The position numbers and the translations under genes were made by a program. This document shows positions 18,437-26,723 of a stretch of 64,000 nucleotides of DNA, in pieces (positions within the stretch are counted from its first letter, which is position 1; the number at the start of each line of letters is the position of its first letter). The notes below the pieces were generated by a model, which saw only the letters and a list, made by a program, of their open reading frames with translations, was not told the origin of the DNA and searched no databases. Source of the stretch: Paenibacillus radicibacter (GTDB lineage Bacteria; Bacillota; Bacilli; Paenibacillales; NBRC-103111); assembly GCF_024721995.1 (NCBI RefSeq), contig NZ_JANQBC010000001.1, positions 62,001 to 126,000 of the forward strand. Direction: 5' to 3'.

Positions 18437-19142
18437 ACAGAGCCTCCGACCTTATATCCAATTTACGAGCTGCACGAATGATCTCAATCGATTGCGGCCC
18501 ATGATTAAAAATCATATCAATAATCGATAAATGACTGATAAACGCCCCCCATTGTTGGGCGTACACCGGATGATTAAATTGTTGATAGACGAGCTTGATC
18601 GAACGTTCTCTAAACTCTAATTCGTTGTTATATGATCTCGCGCCATTGCCTGATAAATAAATCATCGCACCGAGATGACTGCAGATGTTGACGATTCTGG
18701 TGCTACCTAAACCCGATTCCGCTTTAAGTTCAGATTCATAGACAATGGCTGTTTCGATGTGCAATATATCTCGAATCAATAGAATCAAGCTCATATTCAG
18801 ATCCGATAACGAAGTCCAAGTCGATTCATAGATTTGCTGAAAAAAAGGAGCATACATCTCCCAATGTTTGCTCCTACTATAGTTATAAGTGATGCTTTTC
18901 CAGTGCTTAGCTAGCCAATCCTCATCATTACGAATTTGCAATTCATGAATGGGCATTCCCTTATTCTTAAGCGGAACTGATAATAATAAGCTCCCGCTCG
19001 GACTCTTAATCGAATTACGATGTGTCACACTCATCTTTGAGTGTTGCACCATATCGAGAATAACGAATTGATCGACCTGATCCATTTTGTCAAAAAAGCC
19101 GATCCACGGGATATAATTCGGTTGGTGTACAGCAACGATCAA
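18429..19142 (-). CDS. WbqC-like family protein
   Basis: About 237 residues starting IVAVHQPNYIPWIGFFDKMDQVDQFVILD, the hallmark of the WbqC family, common in polysaccharide loci. Also HWEMYAPFF, YLSGNGARSYN and VYQQFNHPVY. Biochemical role not firmly established; proposed in sugar modification. The TTG at 19142 is 9 bases from AGGGGG, whereas the longer TTG at 19151 touches it. The protein starts as family members do from 19142. Confidence 0.85.
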   Translation of the reverse strand: MIVAVHQPNYIPWIGFFDKMDQVDQFVILDMVQHSKMSVTHRNSIKSPSGSLLLSVPLKNKGMPIHELQIRNDEDWLAKHWKSITYNYSRSKHWEMYAPFFQQIYESTWTSLSDLNMSLILLIRDILHIETAIVYESELKAESGLGSTRIVNICSHLGAMIYLSGNGARSYNNELEFRERSIKLVYQQFNHPVYAQQWGAFISHLSIIDMIFNHGPQSIEIIRAARKLDIRSEALYG

Positions 19143-19181
19143 AAGGCGCAACCCCCTATTAGATGATTCTTACTTTTGTGT

Positions 19182-20522
19182 TTATGATGATACCGATTCA
19201 TATAAAGCAGCTGTCGGTTTGCGTCTCTCTTGCTTTCTAAGATTAATTACCGCACCCCATAAGCCAATAGCTAAGAGAAAATTAGCGGCTATATTCATAA
19301 AGACAGCCCCATGCCACGAGAACTTTGGAATTAAGATCAAGTTCATAACGATGCTAATAAACCCAACTGTAAATTGAATAAAGCTCCGACGCCCTTGATA
19401 CCCTGAACCCGTCAACATGTCTGCTGCAAAATAATTAATAGCCTTAAATAATGGAATAACGGCAAGCCATTGTATTGCGAAAATTGAACTCTGGTAACTG
19501 CTGCCGAGTATATAGGTCATGACTGGTGCGATGAAGTACAAGAAGACTCCTGTCACTGCCCCTAGTGCACAACCAATCAAAATGATTTTCCGTGCGAAAG
19601 ACCATACCCCTTCAATCCCCGCTTCCCCGTACTTAAACATTCTGGACATCGATGCTGCGAGCAAAGATCGTATGGGAGTAAACGAGACATCAATAATCCG
19701 ATAGGCTGATGTATAGATCCCCGCAGCTTCAACACTAGATAGACGCGGCATCATCGATTTATCTGCATCATTAAAGATCGATTGCGCTAGTTGGCTTAAA
19801 CACAAATATAAGCCATCCTTCGCTTCCTTATAATATCGAGACAAGTTAAGATCAGGTAATCCTAATTTGAATGTCACCATGATGAAGCCAATCGCCGCGC
19901 TAACGATCGTTCCGATTAAATACAGAATTCCCCAATCTTCAGGTAAAGGTTGCGCATCAAAGAAAAGTAAGAACAGCGCAAATATCATACGTAGCACGCT
20001 CATAACTACTTGCAACTGTGAAGTCCAGAACATTTTTTCAAAAGACTGAAATGCAAGTGTGCTAAGGTCGAGCAAAGGCAAGAACAATAAATCCGAAAAT
20101 GCGATAACAAGTACTAATGATAGGGAAATCGTTGTTGGAAATACAAGATGTGCAATCCCAAGTGATAGTCCAATCATAATAAGGCCAGAGGCAATTGTCA
20201 CAGCTAATGCATTTCCCCAAAAAACAGGGAAACTAGTCTGATCTCTTGCAACATGCTTAATCATGAGTAGTCCAGTGCCTAAACCCGTAAACTGCGATAA
20301 TATTGCCATCAATGAAACAACACCAACAAACGCTCCAAATCCTTGCGGACCTAATACGCGAGCAATAATGATAAAATAAACGGCTTGAATTAATATTCTT
20401 GATCCCTGCCCAAGCAGCATCCACCACGTATTCATGAATAGCTTATTGGAGAGCAATTTCCTTCTCAACTGAAGTAATCGTGTAGTCAAAACCGCATCAC
20501 CTTGTTCCCTAATCGAATTCAA
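19182..20522 (-). CDS. Wzx-like polysaccharide flippase
   Basis: A 446-residue membrane protein with about 12-14 helices of the MATE/MOP flippase superfamily, expected to flip undecaprenyl-linked repeat units across the membrane. FMNTWWMLLGQGSRILIQAVYFIIIARVLGPQGFGAFVGVVSL is the typical N-terminus (seen at residues 29-72), and NDADKSMMPRLSSVEAAGIYTSAYRIID is a family cytoplasmic segment. TTG start at 20522 is weak; a TTG at 20489 after AAGGTG is an alternative. First gene after the structured RNA at 20598-20750. Confidence 0.9.
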   Translation of the reverse strand: MNSIREQGDAVLTTRLLQLRRKLLSNKLFMNTWWMLLGQGSRILIQAVYFIIIARVLGPQGFGAFVGVVSLMAILSQFTGLGTGLLMIKHVARDQTSFPVFWGNALAVTIASGLIMIGLSLGIAHLVFPTTISLSLVLVIAFSDLLFLPLLDLSTLAFQSFEKMFWTSQLQVVMSVLRMIFALFLLFFDAQPLPEDWGILYLIGTIVSAAIGFIMVTFKLGLPDLNLSRYYKEAKDGLYLCLSQLAQSIFNDADKSMMPRLSSVEAAGIYTSAYRIIDVSFTPIRSLLAASMSRMFKYGEAGIEGVWSFARKIILIGCALGAVTGVFLYFIAPVMTYILGSSYQSSIFAIQWLAVIPLFKAINYFAADMLTGSGYQGRRSFIQFTVGFISIVMNLILIPKFSWHGAVFMNIAANFLLAIGLWGAVINLRKQERRKPTAALYESVSS

Positions 20523-20597
20523 TTACACCATTAATCATCTCTTGATTGGAGATCATAGCTTCTGGCAGACAATCAACAAATGATTAATAAAGATAAA

Positions 20598-20750
20598 GGG
20601 GCATCTAACCCCACCTCACGTCACACCCCTGACAAGCATGTCTAAGGCAGGTTTAATGCCCACAGCATAACCGAGTGCCTACATTGATAAAGGTGAGGTA
20701 GACATTACCTTAGAAGAATTCCTACACTCACACGGCTAGTATGAGCATCT
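20598..20750 (-). ncRNA. Structured intergenic RNA, candidate EAR (epsC) antitermination element
   Basis: The 238-base gap between BY-kinase and flippase genes can fold on the minus strand. A 9-bp helix joins 20693-20701 to 20611-20619 (CTACCTCAC with GTGAGGTGG, one G-U). Small hairpins lie inside it (GGCA/TGCC near 20646-20662; GACA/TGTC near 20631-20642), and an upstream 7-bp hairpin is at 20727-20745. A GGGG/CCCC hairpin at 20598-20612 followed by a U-rich run competes for part of the closing helix. In B. subtilis the EAR RNA lies after epsB and lets polymerase pass terminators. Position and complexity fit; consensus not checked. Confidence 0.6.
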
Positions 20751-20760
20751 CCTTGCTGGT

Positions 20761-21447
20761 TTATAGGTTTTTGTTATCACGATAATAATTGTAGTAATCG
20801 TTATTATTCTTGAGCTTATGATTGTTTAAGACAACGCCAAGCAATTTCACATTCACATTCTCAAGCTGTGTTTTCACCTTCCAAGCATCATCACGCTTGG
20901 TCTTCCCAGATCGGACGATCATCATGACACCATCCGATTGTCTTGCAATGATTTTCGAGTCTGCAACAAGTAACGGTGGTGAATCCAGCAGGATCAAGTC
21001 GTAACGTGCCTTTAGCTGCTCCATGACATCTTTCATTCCTTGTGAGCCTAATAACTCCGAAGGATTAATAGGAACTGGGCCTGCTGTAATCAGATCTAGG
21101 TTATTAATATGGGTTGAATGGATGGCATTGCTTAATTCTTGATATTTACGAAGCACAGAAGATAAGCCAAAGTCATTATTTTTGTGAAAAATATGGTGTA
21201 GTGTCGATCTTCTTAAGTCCCCATCGATTAGAATGACTTTTCGATTCTCATTAGCGAATGTTATGGCTAAGTTAACGAGTGTCGTCGTCTTCCCTTCACC
21301 AGGATGAGCAGATACAACAGATAAGACTTCAAGCTCTTGTTCTTGAATAAGGAATTGTAGATTCGTCCGCAGCATGCGGTACGTTTCTGACACGGGTGAT
21401 AGGGGGTTTAAATCGGTAATGAGTGCTTGTCGATTAGTTCGTCGCAT
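20761..21447 (-). CDS. Bacterial tyrosine kinase (CpsD/CapB/EpsB-like)
   Basis: Cytoplasmic BY-kinase of 228 residues that controls polymer synthesis with its membrane adaptor. Walker A SAHPGEGKTTTLVNLA (about 45-60), Walker A' VILIDGDLRR, Walker B LILLDSPPLL, and a C-terminal tyrosine cluster NNDYYNYYRDN for autophosphorylation. ATG at 21447 after GGGGGA; 14-base overlap with the adaptor gene. A separate kinase and adaptor is the Firmicute arrangement. Confidence 0.95.
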   Translation of the reverse strand: MRRTNRQALITDLNPLSPVSETYRMLRTNLQFLIQEQELEVLSVVSAHPGEGKTTTLVNLAITFANENRKVILIDGDLRRSTLHHIFHKNNDFGLSSVLRKYQELSNAIHSTHINNLDLITAGPVPINPSELLGSQGMKDVMEQLKARYDLILLDSPPLLVADSKIIARQSDGVMMIVRSGKTKRDDAWKVKTQLENVNVKLLGVVLNNHKLKNNNDYYNYYRDNKNL

Positions 21448-22192
21448 ACTTGTCCCCCACTTTGCTATTCTCAGCTAACGCGTGTTTATCTGCATGAGGT
21501 TTATAATCCTGTCGGTGAATCTTACTAATAATGGCGAGTGTAGGAAGTTCAAGAGCTATTTCAATATCGCGCTCACTCTTTATCGTGTCATCTAGATGTT
21601 CAAGCAAGAACATAAGACCAATGCCGAGAATGAACGATACGATGAATGCAATAACGACATTAAATAATGGAGAAGCCCCTACTCGATCTGGCGTTGCCTT
21701 AGCATCAGCTTCATTTAAGATCGTAATATTCTGAACTTCGATTAATTCGGGGATCTTCTTATAGAACTGTTTGGTCACTGCATTGACAATTTGGACGGCG
21801 CGTTCATAAGAACGATCTTTAACACTGAATGTCATCACTTGAGAACCGCTTGAATCACTCACGCTAACTTTATCAATTAAGTCTTTAACACCTAGATTGA
21901 ACTCAGGATGAGCCGACACGATATCCTTCATCATCCACTCGGTTTTCATCAGATCTTTATACGTCCCCATGATTTTCATGTTCGTTTCGACATCACCTGC
22001 ATTTAGTTCAGACTGACCATTTATTTGACGTGTCTTATTCACAATGATTTTTGTAGAAGCTTCATAAGTTGGTTTGGAATACAAGTAAAAATAAGCACCC
22101 ACAAGTGAAGTAATTGTGAAAACAATTAAGGCGATCAGCCAGAATCTTTTCTTAAACATGCGCAGTATTGTTTTCAATTCAATATCCATCAT
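21434..22192 (-). CDS. Wzz/CapA-type polysaccharide co-polymerase, kinase adaptor
   Basis: Membrane protein of 252 residues with an N-terminal helix (about 15-36), an extracytoplasmic Wzz domain (YEASTKIIVNKT, MGTYKDLMKTEWMM, TPDRVGASPLFN) and a second helix near 178-196, followed by a cytoplasmic tail. It sets chain length and activates the BY-kinase encoded next. The tail lies where activator residues of this family are found. Start ATG-ATG at 22192 after GGAGGG. Confidence 0.94.
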   Translation of the reverse strand: MMDIELKTILRMFKKRFWLIALIVFTITSLVGAYFYLYSKPTYEASTKIIVNKTRQINGQSELNAGDVETNMKIMGTYKDLMKTEWMMKDIVSAHPEFNLGVKDLIDKVSVSDSSGSQVMTFSVKDRSYERAVQIVNAVTKQFYKKIPELIEVQNITILNEADAKATPDRVGASPLFNVVIAFIVSFILGIGLMFLLEHLDDTIKSERDIEIALELPTLAIISKIHRQDYKPHADKHALAENSKVGDKYATN

Positions 22193-22203
22193 GAACCCTC
22201 CAA

Positions 22204-22920
22204 CTATAGCGTAATAGGCGTTTCGATTAGCGTATCGGCCCTCCTTTGGAAGTCTGCCATCCGCTCTTGTCCAAACATTTCCGCTAATTTATAGTAGCCT
22301 TCTCGCATGTAGAAACCCTTCAATATGGTGTTATGTGCATCCGATGCAATATAATGCGCGAATTGATAACTTATAAGTGTCATTGCTGTTTTTTGAATTT
22401 TTCTACCGCTTAATCCTAGGAGTGCGCTTGCTGTAAGCTGAGTTCGTATGCCGCGTTCTACCCACTCTTTAACAATATGCGGGTTGTCGATAATGTTCGT
22501 ATAACGTTCTGGATGGGCAACAATGACTTGCAGATTCTTCGTTTTCATATAAGAAACAAATTCATAGAAGTTTGATGGGATTGTCTGGATAGGAAGCTCA
22601 ATAAGTAAAGATTTGGAATCACCTAGAGGAAGTAAATGACCACGGTCATATTCATCGAAGATTTGATTATTGAAGTGAATCTCTTGTCCAGCATGGACTT
22701 GAAGCGAGATCCCCTTCTCTTGCAGCATTTGATTAAATATATGAACTTCCCTTGTAATCTTTTCACTCGGATTCACATATCCATGTATACCATGGTGAGG
22801 TGTGGCTATTATGGAATGTATTCCGTTATTTACGGCAACCACAGCCATTCGCATAGCCTCATTCCAATCTCTTGGCCCGTCGTCTAGGTTCGGTAGAATG
22901 TGACAATGTATATCGTTCAT
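22204..22920 (-). CDS. PHP-family protein-tyrosine phosphatase (CpsB/YwqE-like)
   Basis: Metal-dependent phosphatase of 238 residues that dephosphorylates the BY-kinase. MNDIHCHILPNLDDGPRDW gives the first metal ligands, IIATPHHGIHGYV the second set, VIVAHPERYTNI the third, and YIASDAHNT the last, all standard for the CpsB/CapC PHP group. First gene of the long minus-strand operon; its promoter with embedded palindrome is at 22966-22994. Confidence 0.95.
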   Translation of the reverse strand: MNDIHCHILPNLDDGPRDWNEAMRMAVVAVNNGIHSIIATPHHGIHGYVNPSEKITREVHIFNQMLQEKGISLQVHAGQEIHFNNQIFDEYDRGHLLPLGDSKSLLIELPIQTIPSNFYEFVSYMKTKNLQVIVAHPERYTNIIDNPHIVKEWVERGIRTQLTASALLGLSGRKIQKTAMTLISYQFAHYIASDAHNTILKGFYMREGYYKLAEMFGQERMADFQRRADTLIETPITL

Positions 22921-22965
22921 TACTGCACCTTCATCCTTTATATTGCTTATTTGACTACTAATCTT

Positions 22966-22994
22966 AATTTATGATACATTTTGTATCATGTCAA
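22966..22994 (-). promoter_or_regulatory. Capsule operon promoter with operator in its spacer
   Basis: On the minus strand a perfect -35 TTGACA (22989-22994) and a -10 TAAATT (22966-22971) are 17 bases apart. The palindrome ATGATACA-N3-TGTATCAT at 22971-22989 fills the whole spacer, so a bound dimer would block RNA polymerase. A degenerate copy follows at 23012-23030 (GACATTTTGTATC shared) and perhaps another near 23043-23056. The adjacent XRE gene is the obvious candidate repressor. Confidence 0.78.
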
Positions 22995-23104
22995 GAGTTT
23001 TATCAGTAAATTGCGACATTTTGTATCTACATAAACGTAGCTGCGACACATTTTATCAAAAACAAGAACGAACGATTAACCTTATATGTAATTAAGAACT
23101 AGTC

Positions 23105-23113
23105 TGGTATAAT
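23105..23113 (+). promoter_or_regulatory. Extended -10 promoter of the XRE regulator
   Basis: TGGTATAAT, an extended -10 (TGn plus a perfect TATAAT at 23108-23113), lies 33 bases before the regulator's ATG; no strong -35 is visible. The degenerate palindrome copies at 23012-23056 lie upstream of it and could allow autoregulation. Confidence 0.6.
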
Positions 23114-23145
23114 AGAAACATTCTCATAGGAAAGGAACTACAACA

Positions 23146-23514
23146 ATGAAATATGGTGACAGAATATCGCAATTAAGAGAGAAGCATGGTTTAACGCAAG
23201 GCGACTTGGCGAATAAAATCGGTATCTCCCGCGCTTCCCTCTCACATTATGAGACTAATCGAAGAGAACCTGACTATGAAACGACGAATAAGATTGCTAC
23301 ATATTTTAATGTTTCTGTAGATTATTTGCTTGGTAGAACGAACAATCCCCACACTGAACTTGATCCGAATATGAATCAGTTTGTTGATCAATTAGAGTTA
23401 TCCGATGAATCCATCCTAGAAAAATTCGCCTTAACGATTGATGGCAAAGAATTAACCCCAGAAGAAGCCAAGCGGTTTATTGCATTCATCCGCGCTGAAC
23501 GTTCCTTTCAATAA
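23146..23514 (+). CDS. XRE-family transcriptional regulator
   Basis: A 122-residue DNA-binding protein. Residues 1-65 form an HTH_XRE domain (ISQLREKHGLTQGDLANKI, SRASLSHYETNRREPDYET, YFNVSVDYLLG). The C-terminal 55 residues (LELSDESILEKFALTIDGKELTPEEAKRFIAF, visible at 83-114) look like a small helical dimerisation or peptide-interaction region as in SinR/ImmR-type repressors. Divergent from the capsule operon and beside its palindromic operator, so probably its repressor. ATG after AAAGGA. Confidence 0.9.
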   Translation: MKYGDRISQLREKHGLTQGDLANKIGISRASLSHYETNRREPDYETTNKIATYFNVSVDYLLGRTNNPHTELDPNMNQFVDQLELSDESILEKFALTIDGKELTPEEAKRFIAFIRAERSFQ

Positions 23515-23534
23515 TTCAATTGAGCTATATACAA

Positions 23535-23558
23535 AAAGGTAGTCCAGTGACTACCTTT
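23535..23558. terminator. Rho-independent terminator after XRE gene
   Basis: A perfect 10-bp stem AAAGGTAGTC/GACTACCTTT with a 4-base loop, 20 bases after the regulator's stop and followed by a T-rich stretch. It can work in both directions and also lies downstream of the small minus-strand gene ending at 23577. Confidence 0.85.
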
Positions 23559-23576
23559 AATTTAATTTGTATTCAC

Positions 23577-23831
23577 TTAACTCGCCATTTCACCCTCACC
23601 ATTTAACAACCGTAACAATTCGCCGGAACTACTCTTTCGATCGATCCCTAGTTGACTGAGGATGTTTCTGACATCCATTACAATCCGGTTATCTGGGGTT
23701 AACTCTTCGCCTACTAGAGGCATCATCTTCTCATTGATCATGACTTTAGGTAACCTCACTTCTATTAAAAAGTAGTTCCAACGGTTCGTCTGATAACGAT
23801 TATAGCGCATTGTCCATGGGTAAAGTGTCAC
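23577..23831 (-). CDS. Small hypothetical protein
   Basis: An 84-codon frame (GTG start) with a protein-like, charged composition (EVRLPKVMINEKMMPLVGEELTP, DVRNILSQLGIDRKSSSGELLRLLNG seen at residues 24-79). Not recognised. The GTG at 23831 directly follows a stop codon and lacks a clear ribosome site; an internal ATG at about 23738 preceded by GTGAGG would give 53 residues. No membrane segment or signal peptide. Ends just before the bidirectional terminator at 23535-23558. Confidence 0.45.
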   Translation of the reverse strand: MTLYPWTMRYNRYQTNRWNYFLIEVRLPKVMINEKMMPLVGEELTPDNRIVMDVRNILSQLGIDRKSSSGELLRLLNGEGEMAS

Positions 23832-23994
23832 TATTTCGTTGTCAAAAGAAGAACATTCCTTCTACTTTTGTCGAAACCATTGGTTGAATTAACAAGCTTA
23901 AGCATATTTTGTAGAAAGTCATTTCGACTTCCTTATTCACATGTTAAAATATATATGCCAGCATCTTCCAAGCTAGAAGTACAGCTATTTTGAC

Positions 23995-24246
23995 ATGAAA
24001 GTAGAGTTAACTATCTCGAACATCGATAAGAACAATCGGTTTGATGAAGAAGTGTTTGCGTATCGCGTGAACAAGGACGGTAAAGTGTTTATTTCGTGGT
24101 ATGGCAAACAAGTGACGATTCTCTCAGGAAAAGAAAGAGATAAATTCCTTGCAAGCATCGAAGGTGTGGATTTTCTAGAATCACAATTGATTATGGCAAA
24201 AGTTACAGGTAACTTTAAACGCGGTAACGAACGTAACAACAAGTAA
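23995..24246 (+). CDS. Small conserved-type hypothetical protein
   Basis: An 83-residue soluble protein with alternating strand-like segments (VELTISNID, EEVFAYRVNKDGKVFISWYGKQVTILSG) and a basic end (KVTGNFKRGNERNNK). The pattern suggests a small beta-rich, possibly nucleic-acid-binding domain, but I cannot name a family. The ribosome site is weak (AGAAG 18 bases before). A strong terminator follows at 24276, supporting a real transcript. Confidence 0.65.
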   Translation: MKVELTISNIDKNNRFDEEVFAYRVNKDGKVFISWYGKQVTILSGKERDKFLASIEGVDFLESQLIMAKVTGNFKRGNERNNK

Positions 24247-24275
24247 CCAAACCCATATATATGTAGGCAAAAGGA

Positions 24276-24301
24276 AAAGGCAGTCCACTAGGACTGCCTT
24301 T
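24276..24301. terminator. Bidirectional terminator
   Basis: Perfect 11-bp stem AAAGGCAGTCC/GGACTGCCTTT, loop ACTA, between the small plus-strand gene (ends 24246) and the convergent MFS gene (ends 24321). T-runs on one side and A-runs on the other suit both directions. Confidence 0.88.
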
Positions 24302-24320
24302 CTTCTGCCTTTCTTCTCGA

Positions 24321-25550
24321 TTATGACGCATATTCAGGATCTGTCTGTAGTTCCTTCGGTAATCCTCGATCATATACACTCGTAATAACCATTCCAACAC
24401 CAATTAACGCAACAATGACGATGAATAACAAATTAATATCGGATAAGTCCACGATTAGTCCTCCAATAAGAGGTCCAACCATTTTCCCTACGGTACCTGC
24501 ACTGTTCACGACACCTTGGAAAAATCCAACTTTATCCGGCGGCGCCAGACGGTTCGCAACTGTTGGAATCGCTGGCCACACCAGCATTTCACCAAGCGTT
24601 ATGACGATCATCGAGATCAAGAACATGTTAAACCCTTTTGCACCAATGAGCAGCAAGAACGATAAACAGAAGATGAACATGCCCGCCACCATCTGACGAT
24701 TAATGGACTTAAATATTTTGGGCAAAATAATCGTAATAAGCGGCTGCAAGCAGACGATACATAATCCGTTGATCGTCCACAGTAAGCTGTACATCTTCAG
24801 ATCAATACCTAAACGCTCCATGTGAACTGAAATTGTAGCTTGCCACTGCGTATAACCGAACCAACAGAAGATATATGCGATACACAAGAACAATAGTGCG
24901 CGCATGGATGGCGAAACTTTTCTCCACCCTCTCTCTTCACTCTTCGCTTTCGACGGTTTACGTTCAGAATCATTTGCCATACCGCGGAATGTGGCGATTA
25001 CAAACACGGTAAATACCACATACACAACAGCATTTCCGATAAAAATATAATCAAATGAGTACGATGCGATGTAGCCGCCGAGTGCAGCGCCAACCGCCAT
25101 TCCTGCATTTTGTGCAACATAAATGGCCGAGAACGTCTTCGTTCCACCTTCTGGCCACACTTTACCAGCAAGTGCATAGATGGCCGGGAACACCATCCCC
25201 GATCCAAAACCAGTAATAAGTAAGGCAGGTACATACGCATACCAACCATGATCAATAGCAAGTATGATTGCGCCGACAACGGATATGCTAATACCTATCA
25301 CAATTGTGCGATAGCTTCCCATCTTATCGAATAAGTAACCCCCGAGCATACTGCCAATAACGGAAGCAAGTGAGTTAAAAGTTAATACTAAACCCGCGAT
25401 CCATAGGGGTTTACCCAAATGACCATTAATAAAAATCGTATTCAGCGGCCATATAAAAGAAATTGCAGTGACGTTAATAAACATTCCAATAAACAATATC
25501 CATACTTTACGTGGGATGGTCATTCCCTCCTCTAAGCTGTCCAAGTCCAA
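24321..25550 (-). CDS. Major facilitator superfamily transporter
   Basis: A 409-residue membrane protein with 12 predicted helices in two halves separated by a basic loop (SERKPSKAKSEERGWRK). The loop after helix 2 reads GGYLFDKMGSYRTI, matching the MFS G-x3-D-x2-G-x-R motif. Drug-exporter-like, substrate unknown. The start is unclear: TTG at 25550 or 25544 (after AAAGG); the ATG at 25523 is too close to GAGGAGG. Monocistronic between two terminators/promoters. Confidence 0.88.
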   Translation of the reverse strand: MDLDSLEEGMTIPRKVWILFIGMFINVTAISFIWPLNTIFINGHLGKPLWIAGLVLTFNSLASVIGSMLGGYLFDKMGSYRTIVIGISISVVGAIILAIDHGWYAYVPALLITGFGSGMVFPAIYALAGKVWPEGGTKTFSAIYVAQNAGMAVGAALGGYIASYSFDYIFIGNAVVYVVFTVFVIATFRGMANDSERKPSKAKSEERGWRKVSPSMRALLFLCIAYIFCWFGYTQWQATISVHMERLGIDLKMYSLLWTINGLCIVCLQPLITIILPKIFKSINRQMVAGMFIFCLSFLLLIGAKGFNMFLISMIVITLGEMLVWPAIPTVANRLAPPDKVGFFQGVVNSAGTVGKMVGPLIGGLIVDLSDINLLFIVIVALIGVGMVITSVYDRGLPKELQTDPEYAS

Positions 25551-25614
25551 CCTTTCTATTTTCGTATAGTTTACGTACAGATGTCAATGATCAAACTTGT
25601 AAAATATACACTTA

Positions 25615-26547
25615 TTACCCACTCGTCAGCTGAAGATCCGGTAGTTGAATCGCCTGCATCGCTTCCTCACGCTGACTATCGCTGACATGGGTATAAATCA
25701 TTGTCGTCTCAATCGATTCGTGACCCATTAATTCCTTCACAATTCGAATGTCCGTTCCTTGCCGTAGCATCATTGTCGCGAAGGAATGGCGTAGTTTATG
25801 ACAGGATAATTTCAGGTCTTGCAGCCCTTCTTGACCTTCCTGTTCCTGCAACTTGGTAAACGTCTGTTGGGCAATCGTCTGAATTTGACGAATCGAGAGC
25901 CGGTATCCTTTTTGCGAAATGAAGAATGACGTTTCGATGCTACGATTCGGATCACGACGCTCGCCGAGGACTTGTCCAAGAATTTGGGCAAGCGCACCTG
26001 GAAGCGGAACCGCTCGCCACTTCCTCCCCTTCCCCATTACATGCAGACTTCCCCTCTCTTGATGAAAATCCGCAATATTCAGTCTATGTACCTCTCCCAC
26101 CCGCAATCCAGCGTATGCCATTAGCAGAAAGATCGCAATATTGCGTGAACTATACCTTCCCTCAATTTGCTTCAAGAACACAGATAGATCATTCTCTTCT
26201 AAAAATACAGGTAACTGATTCCTCTCTGTTTTCGATAACTTCACATCCATAGCAGGATTTACCTCTACCATCTCCATATCTTTTAGTGATTTAAAAAAAG
26301 AACGAATTGCAAACAGTTTGCGATTTCGCGTTTGGTCACTTACCCCTTTTCTACGAGCTCTCGTTAAGTAAGTCATAATATCGAGTTTGTTCATCTTCTC
26401 TACTTGCTTATCACTTGCTTGTTTCAAAAAATCTTGCACGGTATGTATGTAAGCTTTCTGTGTCGCACTCGTATAACCCGCATCATCCATCCATACTTGG
26501 AATACTTTCAAATACGACTCATAATCTATCCAAATATCGGTATTCAT
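25615..26547 (-). CDS. Tyrosine recombinase (XerC/XerD-like integrase)
   Basis: A 310-residue site-specific recombinase: N-terminal core-binding SAM-like domain (residues 10-95) and a catalytic domain with [12 protein letters not shown] (Arg), [12 protein letters not shown] (Lys), [13 protein letters not shown] (H-x-x-R), [15 protein letters not shown] (His and nucleophile Tyr). All catalytic residues are present. The ATG at 26547 follows AAAAGGTGG and is preferred over the GTG at 26562. No mobile-element partners nearby, so it may act on a chromosomal site rather than a prophage. Confidence 0.9.
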   Translation of the reverse strand: MNTDIWIDYESYLKVFQVWMDDAGYTSATQKAYIHTVQDFLKQASDKQVEKMNKLDIMTYLTRARRKGVSDQTRNRKLFAIRSFFKSLKDMEMVEVNPAMDVKLSKTERNQLPVFLEENDLSVFLKQIEGRYSSRNIAIFLLMAYAGLRVGEVHRLNIADFHQERGSLHVMGKGRKWRAVPLPGALAQILGQVLGERRDPNRSIETSFFISQKGYRLSIRQIQTIAQQTFTKLQEQEGQEGLQDLKLSCHKLRHSFATMMLRQGTDIRIVKELMGHESIETTMIYTHVSDSQREEAMQAIQLPDLQLTSG

Positions 26548-26614
26548 AGGTAAAACTACCACCTTTTATCGTGTATCTTGGTCGCACATAATAACTTTAA
26601 TCAATCTGAGAGCA

Positions 26615-26645
26615 AACAGCGTGAAAATATGTATTTCACGCTGTT
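26615..26645. terminator. Long hairpin, probable terminator
   Basis: Perfect 12-bp inverted repeat AACAGCGTGAAA/TTTCACGCTGTT with a 7-base loop, between the integrase promoter region and the 26724 gene. It lacks a strong T-run, so a role as a bidirectional terminator or processing site is inferred. Confidence 0.5.
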
Positions 26646-26670
26646 AATTATGACATAAATGCTAGTAAAC

Positions 26671-26712
26671 AGCGACCGAAAGGTCGTGTTTCTCTCCACT
26701 TTTTCGGTCGCT
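26671..26712. terminator. Hairpin after the anti-sigma-like gene
   Basis: Inverted repeat AGCGACCGAAA/TTTCGGTCGCT with a 20-base loop, 12 bases downstream of the minus-strand gene that ends at 26724. The left arm also pairs locally (CGACC with GGTCG at 26673-26687). No long T-run; probable transcript end. Confidence 0.5.
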
Positions 26713-26723
26713 ATCTCTATTTA

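Noticed and set aside
25615-26547. Prophage or integrative element around the tyrosine recombinase
   Set aside because: Flanking genes are ordinary chromosomal ones; no tRNA target, direct att repeat, phage or conjugation genes were seen.
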